A stretch of DNA of 64,000 bases from Streptomyces albireticuli (GCF_002192455.1 NZ_CP021744.1:7278501-7342500), one strand, 5' to 3'. Shown: positions 18,103 to 27,208, counted from the first letter of the stretch. The notes: a model not told the origin generated them from the letters alone. Numbers and translations: made by a program.

Positions 18103-18849
18103 AGTGAACGGGAGCGGATCCGGCGTGGCCTGCTCCGCGGTCAGAACCACGTACCAGCGGCGGCCCTCACGCTTGACGCTGACGGTCTTGACCCTGCCTG
18201 CAACAGGACGGTGCTGATGCACGCGGATGTGCCCGATTCCCTGGAACCGGACCCTGGTCACCGGGGCTTGCGGAGTGGAATCCCACCGGCACCCGTCCCC
18301 GTCCCTGGGGAACTCGACCGTGTCGAAATGCCCCGCACCCTTGAAGCGTGGGAACCCAGGCTTCTCGCCGGTCTTCACCCGGCGGAAGAACGCCGTGAAT
18401 GCCTTGTCCAACCGTCGCAATGTCGCCTGCTGCGACGAGAACGACCAGCGGCCCTGACGCTCCTGGTCAAACGCCTGGATCTCTTTGAGCTGTGCGGACT
18501 GGTGGCCATATCGGATCCGGGTCCTCGAGTTGTGCTTGTAGGCATCCCGGCGCTCCAGCAGCGCGCCGTTGTACAGCGAGCAATGATCCCGCAGCATTCC
18601 GGCGAGCGCGCCTTCCTGCCGGACGGTGGGTCGCAGGAGGAACTTGTACGCACGGATCACCCGGCCCCACCCCCCTTCAGTCCGGACCGACATGACCATT
18701 CTGCGTCCGCTGGGCATGGCCGCGCTGGGAATGGCGCTTTCGCCGGCACCTGGCCACCGCACCATCTACAATCCGCGCGCGCCTGCTGCCCGAAGCGGGA
18801 AGACGTCATTGGGCGGTCGCGCACGGAAGTTCCTTGCCCGGCTTCCGCT

Positions 18850-19074
18850 TTCACCGCCCGGCGCGTCGACACCGGCATGATCGGCGTCAACGTCCCCATC
18901 CCGGTGCCGGTCGCCTACCACACCTTCGGCGGCTGGAAGCGGTCCGGCTTCGGCGACCTCAACCAGCACGGCCCCGACTCCATCCGCTTCTACACCCGCA
19001 CCAAGACCGTCACCTCGCGCTGGCCCTCCGGGGTCAAGGAGGGCGCGAGCTTCACCCTTCCGACGATGGGATGA
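18850..19074 (+). pseudogene. mmsA: C-terminal remnant of methylmalonate-semialdehyde dehydrogenase
   Basis: Only about 74 codons remain, beginning at FTARRVDTGM and including PIPVPVAYHTFGGWKRSGFG, DSIRFYTRTKTVTSRWP and a C-terminal PTM. The full enzyme is about 500 residues. The breakpoint is at about 18850, next to the DNA carrying the split tnpB. Its stop overlaps the start of the acyl-CoA dehydrogenase gene, showing the ancestral operon order. There is no start codon context, so no functional product is expected. Confidence 0.92.
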
Positions 19075-20224
19075 CGGCCGTGACCACCCTGCTCACCGAG
19101 GACCAGACCGCGCTCGTCGACACCACGCTCGACTTCGCCCGCGAACACCTCGCCCCGCACGCCGTGGCCTGGGACCAGGAGAAGCACTTCCCCTCGACGT
19201 CCTGCGCAAGGGCGCGGAACTCGGCCTCGGCGGCCTCTACGTACGGGAGGACGAGGGCGGCTCCGGGCTGACCCGCTCCGACGGCGTCCTCGTCCTCGCC
19301 GCCCTCGCCACCGGCTGCCCCTCCCTCGCCGGCTACTTCTCCATCCACAACATGGTCGCCTGGATGATCGACCGGTACGGCGACGCCGCCCAGCGCGCCC
19401 GCTGGCTGCCCGGCCTGTGCTCGATGGAGTCCCTGGGCAGCTACTGCCTCACCGAGCCCGGCGCCGGCTCCGACGCCGCCGCCCTGCGCACCCGCGCCGA
19501 GCGCGACGGCGACCACTACGTCCTCACCGGCGTCAAACAGTTCATCTCCGGGGCCGGCGCCTCCCGGGTGTATCTCGTCATGGCCCGCACCGGCGGCGAC
19601 GGACCCGGCGGGATCTCCGCCTTCGTCGTCGAACGGGACGACCCCGGCCTGTCCTTCGGACCCGACGAGAAGAAGATGGGCTGGAACGCCCAGCCCACCC
19701 GCCAGGTGGTCCTGGACGGCGTCCGCGTCCCGGCCGGCCGCCGGCTCGGCGCCGAGGGCGACGGCTTCCGCATCGCCATGAGCGGCCTCAACGGCGGCCG
19801 GCTCGGCATCGCCGCCTGCTCGCTCGGCGGCGCCCAGAGCGCCCTCCAGCGCAGCCTGACCCACCTCGCGGACCGGGAGGCGTTCGGCGCCCCCCTGCTC
19901 GACGCGCAGGCGCTCCGGTTCCGGCTCGCCGACATGGCCACCGAACTGGCCGCCGCCCGCGCGCTCGTCCACCAGGCCGCCGAGGCCCTGGACCGGGACG
20001 ACCCCCAGGCCCCCCAGCTGTGCGCCATGGCCAAGCACTTCGCCACCGACACCGGGTACTCCGTCGCCGACCGCGCCCTCCAGCTCCACGGAGGCTACGG
20101 CTACCTCAGCGAATACGGTATCGAGAAGATCGTCCGGGACCTCCGGGTCCACCAGATCCTGGAAGGAACCAACGAGATCATGCGCCTGATCGTGGCCCGC
20201 GGCCTGACCGGAGCCCGCCGATGA
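19071..20224 (+). pseudogene. Acyl-CoA (probably isobutyryl-CoA) dehydrogenase with a frameshift
   Basis: Starting at ATG 19071, the frame reads LLTEDQTALVDTTLDFAREHLAPHAVAWDQEKHFP and then leaves the family sequence at about 19193. Adding one C to the run at 19190-19193 restores LDVLRKGAELGLGGLYVRED and the rest of a ~385-residue dehydrogenase, which continues from 19194 to 20224 in another frame. Later motifs are complete: YCLTEPGAGSDA, the flavin/substrate regions and the catalytic-Glu segment LHGGYGYLSEYGIEKIVRD. Either a real one-base loss in a homopolymer or an assembly error. In context the enzyme would oxidise isobutyryl-CoA to methacrylyl-CoA. Confidence 0.88.
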
Positions 20225-21312
20225 CCCCGACCGCACCGGTGACCGGCGACGACCCCGTCCTCCTGCGCACCGAGGGCCACGCCGGCTATCTCACCCTCAA
20301 CCGCCCCAAGGCCCTCAACGCCCTCAGCCACGACATGGTGCGCCGCATCGACGAGGCCCTCACCACCTGGGAGCACGACCCCGCCGTCGAGACCGTGGTC
20401 ATCAGCGGCGCGGGCGAACGGGGCCTGTGCGCGGGCGGTGACATCCGCTCCATCCACGCGGACGCGCGGGACGGCGACGGCACGGCCACGGCGGCCTTCT
20501 GGTACGACGAGTACCGCCTCAACGCCCGTATCGCCCGCTACCCCAAGCCGTACGTCGCCGTCATGGACGGCATCGTGATGGGCGGGGGAGTGGGCGTCTC
20601 GGCCCACGGCAGCGTCCGGATCGTCACCGAGCGCTCCAAGGTCGCCATGCCCGAGACCGGTATCGGCTTCGTCCCGGACGTCGGCGGCACCTATCTGCTC
20701 GCCCTCGCGCCCGGCGAGCTCGGCACCCACCTCGGCCTCACCGGGACACCGGTCGGCGCCCGGGACGCCCTGCTGTGCGGGCTGGCCGACCACTTCGTCC
20801 CGTCGGACGAGCTCCCCGCGCTCCTCGCCGCCCTCGCCACCGGGTCCGTCACCGAGGTCCTCGCCCGGTACGTCCGCGAGGCGCCGGAGGGCGAGCTGGA
20901 CGGGCACCGGGAGTGGATCGACCACTGCTACGCGGCCGATACCGTCGAGGAGATCGTCGAGCGGCTCCTCGACCACGGCGCGACCGCCGCGAAGGAGACC
21001 GCCGGGACGATCCTCGCCAAGTCCCCCACCTCGCTCAAGGTCACCCTGGCCGCCCTGCGCCGGGCCCGCGACCTCGGCCCGCTGGAGCGCGTCCTGGAGC
21101 AGGAGTACCGCGTCTCCTGCGCGGCCCTGTCCTCGCCCGACCTCGTCGAGGGCATCCGCGCCCAGGTCGTCGACAAGGACCGCGACCCGCGGTGGTCGCC
21201 CGCCACCCTCGCCGGGGTCACGGAAGCGGACGTGGACCGCTTCTTCGCCCCGCTCGGCGCGCGGGAACTCTCCCTCGCCGCCGACGGCTCCGGTCAGGAG
21301 GTGCCCTGGTGA
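20221..21312 (+). CDS. 3-hydroxyisobutyryl-CoA hydrolase
   Basis: A 363-residue crotonase-fold enzyme that releases CoA from 3-hydroxyisobutyryl-CoA in valine degradation. It has the oxyanion-hole segments GLCAGGDIRSIH and MDGIVMGGGVGVS and the catalytic ETGIGFVPDVGGTYLL region, plus the longer C-terminus (FRED-like replaced by LEQEYRVSCAAL) that separates hydrolases from hydratases. The ATG overlaps the stop of the dehydrogenase gene and the TGA overlaps the mmsB start, so it is translated in a coupled chain. Confidence 0.9.
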   Translation: MTPTAPVTGDDPVLLRTEGHAGYLTLNRPKALNALSHDMVRRIDEALTTWEHDPAVETVVISGAGERGLCAGGDIRSIHADARDGDGTATAAFWYDEYRLNARIARYPKPYVAVMDGIVMGGGVGVSAHGSVRIVTERSKVAMPETGIGFVPDVGGTYLLALAPGELGTHLGLTGTPVGARDALLCGLADHFVPSDELPALLAALATGSVTEVLARYVREAPEGELDGHREWIDHCYAADTVEEIVERLLDHGATAAKETAGTILAKSPTSLKVTLAALRRARDLGPLERVLEQEYRVSCAALSSPDLVEGIRAQVVDKDRDPRWSPATLAGVTEADVDRFFAPLGARELSLAADGSGQEVPW

Positions 21313-22238
21313 GCCCCCTCACCGTCGGATTCGTCGGCCTCGGTCACATGGGCGGTCCGATGGCCGCCAACCTCGTCAGGGCGGGCCACCGCGTCCTCGG
21401 CCACGACCTGTCGGCCGGCTCCCTCGCGGCGGCCGCCCGCACCGGGGTCGAGCCCGCCGGGTCGGCGGCCGCCACCGCCGCCGGCGCCGACGTGGTGATC
21501 ACCATGCTGCCCGCCGGGCGCCACGTCCTCGCCCTCTACCGGGACGAGGGGCTGCTCGCGGCCGCCCGGCCCGGCACCCTCTTCGTCGACTGCTCCACCA
21601 TCGACGTCGCCGACGCCCGCGCCGCGCACGAGGCCGCCGCCGCGGCCGGCCACCAGGCCCTGGACGCGCCCGTCTCCGGCGGTGTGACGGGCGCCGAGGC
21701 CGCCACCCTGACCTTCATGGCCGGCGGCGGCGAGCGCGAGTTCGCCCGGGCCGCGCCGCTGCTGTCCGCGATGGGCGGGAAGGTGGTGCACTGCGGCGCG
21801 CCGGGCGCCGGACAGGCCGCGAAGATCTGCAACAACATGATCCTCGGCATCTCGATGATCGCCGTCAGCGAGGCCTTCGTCCTCGGCGAGAGCCTCGGCC
21901 TGTCCCACCAGGCCCTGTACGACGTGGCCGCCACCTCCTCCGGGCAGTGCTGGGCCCTCTCCGTCAACTGCCCCGTCCCCGGCCCCGTCCCGGGCAGCCC
22001 CGCCGGCCGCGACTACCGGCCCGGCTTCGCGGCCCCGCTGATGGCCAAGGACCTCGGACTCGCCGCCGCGGCGGTGCGGGCCGGCGGCGTCGACGCGGAA
22101 CTCGGCCTGCGGGCCGCCGAGATGTACGCGGAGTTCGCCGAGGGCGCGGGCGCCGCACAGGACTTCTCCGGGATCGTCCGGGCCATCAGGGAGCGGTCGG
22201 CACCGGTCGCCGAGCAGAACGGAACGCGCGCGTCATGA
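21309..22238 (+). CDS. mmsB: 3-hydroxyisobutyrate dehydrogenase
   Basis: A 309-residue NAD-dependent enzyme oxidising 3-hydroxyisobutyrate to methylmalonate semialdehyde. The Rossmann motif VGFVGLGHMGGPMAANL is at residues 6-22, the substrate-binding DAPVSGGVTGAE near 118-129, and the catalytic Lys in GAGQAAKICNNMI. The GTG start overlaps the upstream stop. Its product would be the substrate of MmsA, whose gene is destroyed upstream, so the pathway is cut at this step unless another mmsA exists. Confidence 0.94.
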   Translation: MSPLTVGFVGLGHMGGPMAANLVRAGHRVLGHDLSAGSLAAAARTGVEPAGSAAATAAGADVVITMLPAGRHVLALYRDEGLLAAARPGTLFVDCSTIDVADARAAHEAAAAAGHQALDAPVSGGVTGAEAATLTFMAGGGEREFARAAPLLSAMGGKVVHCGAPGAGQAAKICNNMILGISMIAVSEAFVLGESLGLSHQALYDVAATSSGQCWALSVNCPVPGPVPGSPAGRDYRPGFAAPLMAKDLGLAAAAVRAGGVDAELGLRAAEMYAEFAEGAGAAQDFSGIVRAIRERSAPVAEQNGTRAS

Positions 22239-23008
22239 CGTACGAGACCATCCTCGTCGAACGCAAGGGCCGCACGGCTCTCGTCACCCTCAACCGCCCC
22301 AAGGCCCTCAACGCTCTCAACCTCCAGGTCATGAACGAGGTCGTCGCGGCGACGGAGGAGCTCGACCGGGACCCGGACATCGGCTGCGTCGTCCTCACCG
22401 GGTCGGAGAAGGCCTTCGCGGCCGGCGCCGACATCAAGGAGATGCGCCCGCGGAGCTACATGGACATGTACCTCAGCGACTGGTTCACCGCCTGGGACCG
22501 GCTGGGCGCGCTCCGCACCCCGACCGTCGCCGCCGTCTCCGGCTACGCCCTGGGCGGCGGCTGCGAACTCGCCATGCTCTGCGACATCCTGCTGGCCTCC
22601 GACACCGCCGTCTTCGGCCAGCCGGAGATCAAGCTGGGCGTCATCCCGGGCATCGGCGGCTCCCAGCGGCTCACCCGCGCCGTCGGCAAGGCCAAGGCGA
22701 TGGAACTCTGCCTGACCGGCCGCACGATGGACGCGGCCGAGGCCGAACGGGCCGGGCTCGTCTCCCGCGTCGTCCCGGCCGCCGAGCTCCTCGGCGAGGC
22801 CCTCGCGGTCGCGGAGACCGTGGCGGGGATGTCGGCGCCCGTCGCGATGATGGCGAAGGAGGCCGTGAACCGGGCCTTCGAGACGACCCTGGCGGAAGGC
22901 GTGCGGTTCGAGCGGCGGCTGTTCCACGCGGTGTTCGCCGTCGCGGACCAGAAGGAGGGGATGGCGGCCTTCGCCGAGAAGCGCCCGCCGGTGTTCGGCC
23001 ACCGGTAG
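22235..23008 (+). CDS. echA: Enoyl-CoA hydratase
   Basis: A 257-residue short crotonase. Oxyanion-hole motifs FAAGADIKEM and SGYALGGGCELAML and both catalytic glutamates (GQPEIKLGVIPGIGGSQRL) are present, as in true hydratases. In the valine pathway it hydrates methacrylyl-CoA to 3-hydroxyisobutyryl-CoA. It is the last gene of the four-base-overlap chain and is followed by a strong hairpin. Confidence 0.93.
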   Translation: MTYETILVERKGRTALVTLNRPKALNALNLQVMNEVVAATEELDRDPDIGCVVLTGSEKAFAAGADIKEMRPRSYMDMYLSDWFTAWDRLGALRTPTVAAVSGYALGGGCELAMLCDILLASDTAVFGQPEIKLGVIPGIGGSQRLTRAVGKAKAMELCLTGRTMDAAEAERAGLVSRVVPAAELLGEALAVAETVAGMSAPVAMMAKEAVNRAFETTLAEGVRFERRLFHAVFAVADQKEGMAAFAEKRPPVFGHR

Positions 23009-23050
23009 GCGCCTTGGCCGGGCGCCGTCGACGACCGCGCCCAGGCCCAG

Positions 23051-23093
23051 GGCCGGCGTCCGGTGCCCGGGGCCGGGCACCGGACGTCCGGCC
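23051..23093. terminator. Strong bidirectional terminator between echA and the regulator gene
   Basis: Arms 23051-23070 and 23073-23093 pair over 20 bases with one bulged base (GGCCGGCGTCCGGTGCCCGG and its complement). The hairpin sits between two convergent genes and touches the stop codon of the regulator gene at 23094. Confidence 0.8.
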
Positions 23094-24554
23094 TCAGATC
23101 CCGGGGCGGGCGGGCCCCGGACGGCCCTCAGCCCTCCCGAGCACCGGGTACGGCACCCGCGCCCGGCGGTCCGGGTCGATCGCCAGCCGGCCCCCCGCCG
23201 GCGGGCGGGCCCGCTGGGCGCAGTCGCGCCGTTCGCAGATCCGGCACCCCAGCCCGATCGGCGTGGCCGCGCGGGCATCGCCCAGGTCGGTCCCCGCCGC
23301 GTAGACCAGCCGGTGCGCGTGGCGCAGCTCGCACCCCAGGGCCACCGCGAACTCCGCGCGCGGCGCGTGATGGCCGAAGCCCCCGCGCGTCACCGTGCGC
23401 GCGATCCAGAAGTAGCGCGTCCCGTCGGGCATCTCCGCGACCTGGGTGAGGATCCGGCCCGGAGCGGAGAACGCCTCGTACACCGTCCACAGCGGGCAGG
23501 TGCCGCCGAGCCGGGAGAAGTGGAAGGCCGTCGCGGACTGCCGCTTGGAGATGTTGCCCGCCCGGTCCACCCGCAGGAACGAGAACGGCACCCCGCGCCG
23601 GCCCGTCCGCTGGAGCGTGCTGAGCCGGTGGCACACGGACTCGAAGCCCACCCCGAACCGGGCCTGGAGCAGCTCCACGTCGTAACCCAGCTCCTCCGCC
23701 GCCGTGTGGAACGCCGTGTACGGCATGAGCAGCGCGCCCGCGAAGTAGTCGGCGAGGCCGATCCGGGCGAGCGCCAGCGACTCCGGGGAGGACGGCGCCG
23801 CGCTCCCGGCCAGCGCGTCGAGCAGCGGGCCGTGCTCCAGCAGGGCCAGCTGCGTGGCGAGCTGGAACGCCCGCTGGCCGTCGCTCAGCCACGGCGACAG
23901 GAACACCAGGCCCGCCTCCGCGTCGAAGCGCCGGGCGTCGGCCGACCGGGCCGGGGCGGCCCGGACGACCTTCACGCCGTGGCGGCCCGCGAGGTGCGCG
24001 GTGAGCGCGTCGGCCGAGCGGCCGGGCCGCAGCCCCAGCTCGCCCGCGGTCCGCTCGGCGGCGGTGTCGAGGGCGCCGAAGTGGTTGTGGTGCTCGTAGA
24101 AGAAGTCCCGCACCTCGTCGTGCGGTTCGGCCGGCGGCAGGACGTGGGTGTCACCGGGGGCGGCGAGCGCGGCCGCCCGCTCGGCGGCGTCCCGGTAGCG
24201 GCGGTGCAGGGCGACCAGGGCGCGGGCCAACTCCGGGTGGTCCCGGGCCACCTCGGCGATCTCCCCGGCCGGCGGCGGCGCCCCGCACGCCTCGTCGCCG
24301 AGCGCGGCCCGCAGATCGGTGGTGAGCCGCTCCTCGTCCGCCTGGGAGAAGAACTCCGCGTCCACCCCCAGCACTTCGGCGATCCGCAGCAGCACCGAGG
24401 CCGTGAGCGGCCGCTGGCTCTGCTCGATCTGGTTCAGATAGCTGGTGGAGATGCCCAGCGCGCGGGCCAGCTCCACCTGGTTCATCCCCCGCTCGCGGCG
24501 CAGCCTGCGCAGCTTCGCGTGGGCGTAGATCTTCCGGCCGGCCGACCGCGCCAT
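23094..24554 (-). CDS. RamB/PrpR/ScfR-type short-chain acyl-CoA-responsive regulator
   Basis: A 486-residue regulator. Residues ~10-70 are an XRE helix-turn-helix (MNQVELARALGISTSYLNQIEQSQRPL). The middle part matches the ImmA/IrrE-like domain, and the C-terminal domain ends with GLGCRICERRDCAQRARPP, whose cysteines fit the Fe-S/acyl-CoA sensing domain described for mycobacterial PrpR. Such proteins activate or repress methylcitrate and glyoxylate genes in response to propionyl-CoA or related thioesters. It is divergent from prpD-prpB-prpC, and the shared promoter region has a dyad. Start ATG 24552-24554. Confidence 0.92.
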   Translation of the reverse strand: MARSAGRKIYAHAKLRRLRRERGMNQVELARALGISTSYLNQIEQSQRPLTASVLLRIAEVLGVDAEFFSQADEERLTTDLRAALGDEACGAPPPAGEIAEVARDHPELARALVALHRRYRDAAERAAALAAPGDTHVLPPAEPHDEVRDFFYEHHNHFGALDTAAERTAGELGLRPGRSADALTAHLAGRHGVKVVRAAPARSADARRFDAEAGLVFLSPWLSDGQRAFQLATQLALLEHGPLLDALAGSAAPSSPESLALARIGLADYFAGALLMPYTAFHTAAEELGYDVELLQARFGVGFESVCHRLSTLQRTGRRGVPFSFLRVDRAGNISKRQSATAFHFSRLGGTCPLWTVYEAFSAPGRILTQVAEMPDGTRYFWIARTVTRGGFGHHAPRAEFAVALGCELRHAHRLVYAAGTDLGDARAATPIGLGCRICERRDCAQRARPPAGGRLAIDPDRRARVPYPVLGRAEGRPGPARPGI

Positions 24555-24609
24555 GCCCGGCCCCCTCCCGTTCGGCACCACCCGCGGCCCGCTCCTCCCG
24601 CGGACCCTC

Positions 24610-24639
24610 TTGCGAAAGTAGCATCCGCACCTTTCGCGA
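24610..24639. promoter_or_regulatory. Dyad operator candidate between the regulator gene and prpD
   Basis: TTGCGAAAG (24610-24618) and CTTTCGCGA (24631-24639) are inverted copies (8 of 9 positions) separated by 12 bases. It lies 56 bases from the regulator start and 122 bases from prpD. TTGCGAA is also found upstream of aceA. It is the best candidate for the binding site of the neighbouring RamB/PrpR-type protein; binding itself is inferred. Confidence 0.6.
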
Positions 24640-24761
24640 CATTCGCCGATCCGCAGCCACCGGCTGTACGGAATCCGCAGGTTGGAGCGGTCGCGGCGGT
24701 CGCGTACGGCGGGCAGGCTCGGTCCCGTACCCCGCACGCACCGCACGCCGCGAGGAGCCCC

Positions 24762-26285
24762 GTGATCGACCACCAGGTACGTGTACACCCCAGCGCCGCC
24801 CGGCTGCCCCGCGAGGAGCAGCTCGCCTGGAAGCTCGCGGCCGTGGCCACCGGCCAGGACGCCGCCGTCGACGCCGGGACCGCCGCGATGGCCGTCAACC
24901 GCGTCGTCGACAACGCCGCCGTCGCCGTCGCCTCCCTCGGCCGCCGCCCGGTCGCCGTCGCCCGCGCCCAGGCCCTGCCGCACCGGACCGCCCCGGGCCT
25001 CCCCGGCGCCTCGGTGTTCGGGGCCGCGCCGGGCGTCCGCGTCTCACCCGAGTGGGCCGCCTGGGCCAACGGCACGGCCGTCCGGGAACTGGACTTCCAC
25101 GACACCTTCCTGGCGGCCGACTACTCCCACCCCGGCGACAACATCCCGCCGCTGCTGGCCGTCGCCCAGCACACCGGCCGCGACGGCGCCGACCTGCTGC
25201 GCGGCATCGTCGCCGCCTACGAGGTCCACGTGGCCCTGGTGAAGGGCATCTGCCTGCACGCGCACCGCGTCGACCACGTCGCCCACCTGAGCGCGGCCAC
25301 GGCCTGCGGCCTCGGCGCGCTGCTCCGGCTGCCGACCGCGACCGTGTACCAGGCCGTGCAGCAGGCCGTCCACACCACCACCGCCACCCGGCAGTCCCGC
25401 AAGGGCGAGATCTCCAGCTGGAAGGCGTTCGCACCGGCGTTCGCCGGGAAGGCCGCCGTCGAGGCGGTGGACCGGGCGATGCGCGGCGAGGGCTCCCCCT
25501 CCCCGGTCTACGAGGGGGAGGACGGCTTCCTCGCCTGGATGCTGGCCGGGCCCGGCGCCACGTACACCGTGTCCCTGCCCGGCCCCGGGGAACCCCGGCG
25601 CGCCATCCTCGACACCTACACCAAGGAGCACTCCGCCGAGTACCAGGCGCAGGCCTTCATCGACCTCGCCCGGCGGCTGCGGGAGAGGACCGGACCGCTG
25701 GACCGCATCCGCCGGATCGTCCTGCACACCAGCCACCACACCCACCATGTGATCGGCTCCGGGGCCGAGGACCCGCAGAAGTACGACCCCGGGGCCGGCC
25801 GGGAGACCCTGGACCACTCCGTGCCGTACATCTTCGCCGTCGCCCTGGAGGACGGCGGCTGGCACCACGAGCGCAGCTACGCCCCCGAACGCGCCCGCGC
25901 CGCCGCGACCACCGGGCTGTGGCGGCGGATCTCCACGGTCGAGGACCCGGAGTGGACCCGCCGCTACCACGACCCCGACCCGGCGCGCCGCGCCTTCGGC
26001 GGCCGGGCCGTGCTCACCCTGGAGGACGGCACCGTGATCGAGGACGAGCTGGCCGTCGCCGACGCCCACCCCGCCGGGGCCCGGCCCTTCGACCGGGACG
26101 GCTACACGCGGAAGTTCCGGACCCTGGCCGACGGCGCCGTCACCCGGCCGGCGCAGGACCGGTTCCTGGACGCGGCCGGCCGGCTGGCCGAGCTGGATAC
26201 CGCCGGCCTGGACGCCCTCTTCCCCGCCGTCGACACCGACGCGCTCGCCGCCGCCGACGCACGCCTGCCGAAGGGCCTGTTCTGA
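24762..26285 (+). CDS. prpD: 2-methylcitrate dehydratase, MmgE/PrpD family
   Basis: A 507-residue enzyme of the methylcitrate cycle. Family stretches include NGTAVRELDFHDTFLAADYSHPGDNIPPLLAVA near the middle of the first domain, TRQSRKGEISSWKAFAPAFAGK, and YTKEHSAEYQAQAFIDLA. The GTG at 24762 has GAGGAG eight bases upstream. The stop shares one base with the prpB start, so the genes are coupled. It turns 2-methylcitrate into 2-methyl-cis-aconitate. Confidence 0.95.
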   Translation: MIDHQVRVHPSAARLPREEQLAWKLAAVATGQDAAVDAGTAAMAVNRVVDNAAVAVASLGRRPVAVARAQALPHRTAPGLPGASVFGAAPGVRVSPEWAAWANGTAVRELDFHDTFLAADYSHPGDNIPPLLAVAQHTGRDGADLLRGIVAAYEVHVALVKGICLHAHRVDHVAHLSAATACGLGALLRLPTATVYQAVQQAVHTTTATRQSRKGEISSWKAFAPAFAGKAAVEAVDRAMRGEGSPSPVYEGEDGFLAWMLAGPGATYTVSLPGPGEPRRAILDTYTKEHSAEYQAQAFIDLARRLRERTGPLDRIRRIVLHTSHHTHHVIGSGAEDPQKYDPGAGRETLDHSVPYIFAVALEDGGWHHERSYAPERARAAATTGLWRRISTVEDPEWTRRYHDPDPARRAFGGRAVLTLEDGTVIEDELAVADAHPAGARPFDRDGYTRKFRTLADGAVTRPAQDRFLDAAGRLAELDTAGLDALFPAVDTDALAAADARLPKGLF

Positions 26286-27190
26286 TGCTCCACACCCGCA
26301 CCACACCCGCGGAGCGCCGCCGTGACCTGCGCGAGAAGCTCGCCTCGGGCCGGCTGCTGCGCGTACCCGGCGCGCTGAACCCGCTCTCCGCCCGCCTCGT
26401 CCAGGAGACCGGCTTCGACGCCGTCTACCTCTCCGGCGCCGGGCTCTCCGCCGACCTGGGCCTGCCCGACATCGGACTGACCACCTCCACCGAGCTCGCG
26501 GCCCGCCTCCAGCAGCTCACCCGGGCCACCGACCTGCCCGTCCTCGTCGACGCCGACACCGGCTTCGGCGGACCGCTCAACGCCGCCCGCACCGTGGCGC
26601 TCCTGGAGGAGGCCGGAGCGGCCGGCCTCCATCTGGAGGACCAGGAGAACCCCAAGCGCTGCGGCCACCTCGACGGCAAGCGCGTCGTGCCCCGCGAGGA
26701 GATGACCCGCCGGATCCGGGCCGCCGCCGGCGCCCGCCGCGACCCGGACCTCCTGCTGATGGCCCGCACCGACGCGCGGGCCGTCGAAGGGCTCGCCGCC
26801 GCGATCGACCGGGCGAAGGCGTACGTGGACGCGGGCGCCGACGCCGTCTTCCCCGAAGCGCTCGCCGACGAGGCCGAGTTCGCCGCCTTCCGCGCCGCCG
26901 TGGACGTACCGCTCCTCGCCAACATGACCGAATTCGGCAAGGGCCCGCTCCTCGACGTCACCACGCTGGAGAACCTCGGGTACGACATCGCCCTCTACCC
27001 GGTCACGCTGCTGCGCCTCGCCATGGGAGCGATCGAGGACGGCCTGCGCGTCCTCGCGGCCCAGGGCACCCAGGAGTCGCTCCTGCCACGGATGCAGACG
27101 CGCTCGCGCCTCTACGAGCTCCTCGGCTACGAGGAGTACACGGCCTTCGACTCGGCCGTCTTCGACTTCACCCTCCCGCCCGGCACCTGA
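26285..27190 (+). CDS. prpB: Methylisocitrate lyase
   Basis: A 301-residue member of the isocitrate lyase superfamily that splits 2-methylisocitrate into pyruvate and succinate. The catalytic loop Lys-Arg-Cys-Gly-His is present (NPKRCGHLDGK), as are LVDADTGFGG and ANMTEFGKGP, which are typical of PrpB rather than of isocitrate lyase. It begins at the last base of prpD and ends 18 bases before the next gene. Confidence 0.95.
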   Translation: MLHTRTTPAERRRDLREKLASGRLLRVPGALNPLSARLVQETGFDAVYLSGAGLSADLGLPDIGLTTSTELAARLQQLTRATDLPVLVDADTGFGGPLNAARTVALLEEAGAAGLHLEDQENPKRCGHLDGKRVVPREEMTRRIRAAAGARRDPDLLLMARTDARAVEGLAAAIDRAKAYVDAGADAVFPEALADEAEFAAFRAAVDVPLLANMTEFGKGPLLDVTTLENLGYDIALYPVTLLRLAMGAIEDGLRVLAAQGTQESLLPRMQTRSRLYELLGYEEYTAFDSAVFDFTLPPGT

Positions 27191-27208
27191 CCCGCAGAAG
27201 GGCACACC

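Larger units (their letters stand above)
16515..18693 (-). pseudogene. tnpB: tnpB (RuvC-like RNA-guided nuclease of IS605/IS1341 type), split by an IS5-family insertion
   Basis: Read leftward, the N-terminal half lies at 18693 (or GTG 18660) to 18103 and the C-terminal half at 17228 to 16515. The break falls between PLPF-T and GSVIGIDMG; joining the halves after removing the 874-bp insert and one ACT duplication restores an uninterrupted frame of about 425-435 codons. RuvC-I Asp (GIDMG), RuvC-II Glu (AHEGLKV), the four-Cys zinc finger (CPEC...CVNC) and RuvC-III Asp (HADTVGAL) are all kept. No tnpA is present. TTA codons (for example in RYLPNG and AALHRK) and lower codon bias mark it as foreign. 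Inactive because of the insertion. Confidence 0.9.

Noticed and set aside
18626..18880. Short plus-strand frame between tnpB and the mmsA remnant
   Set aside because: It overlaps the tnpB start region on the other strand, has no recognisable product and ends within the scar.
19194..20224. Separate, intact acyl-CoA dehydrogenase gene starting at an internal ATG (19352)
   Set aside because: The upstream frame encodes the missing N-terminal part of the same family and joins it after adding one base, so this is one frameshifted gene, not two genes.
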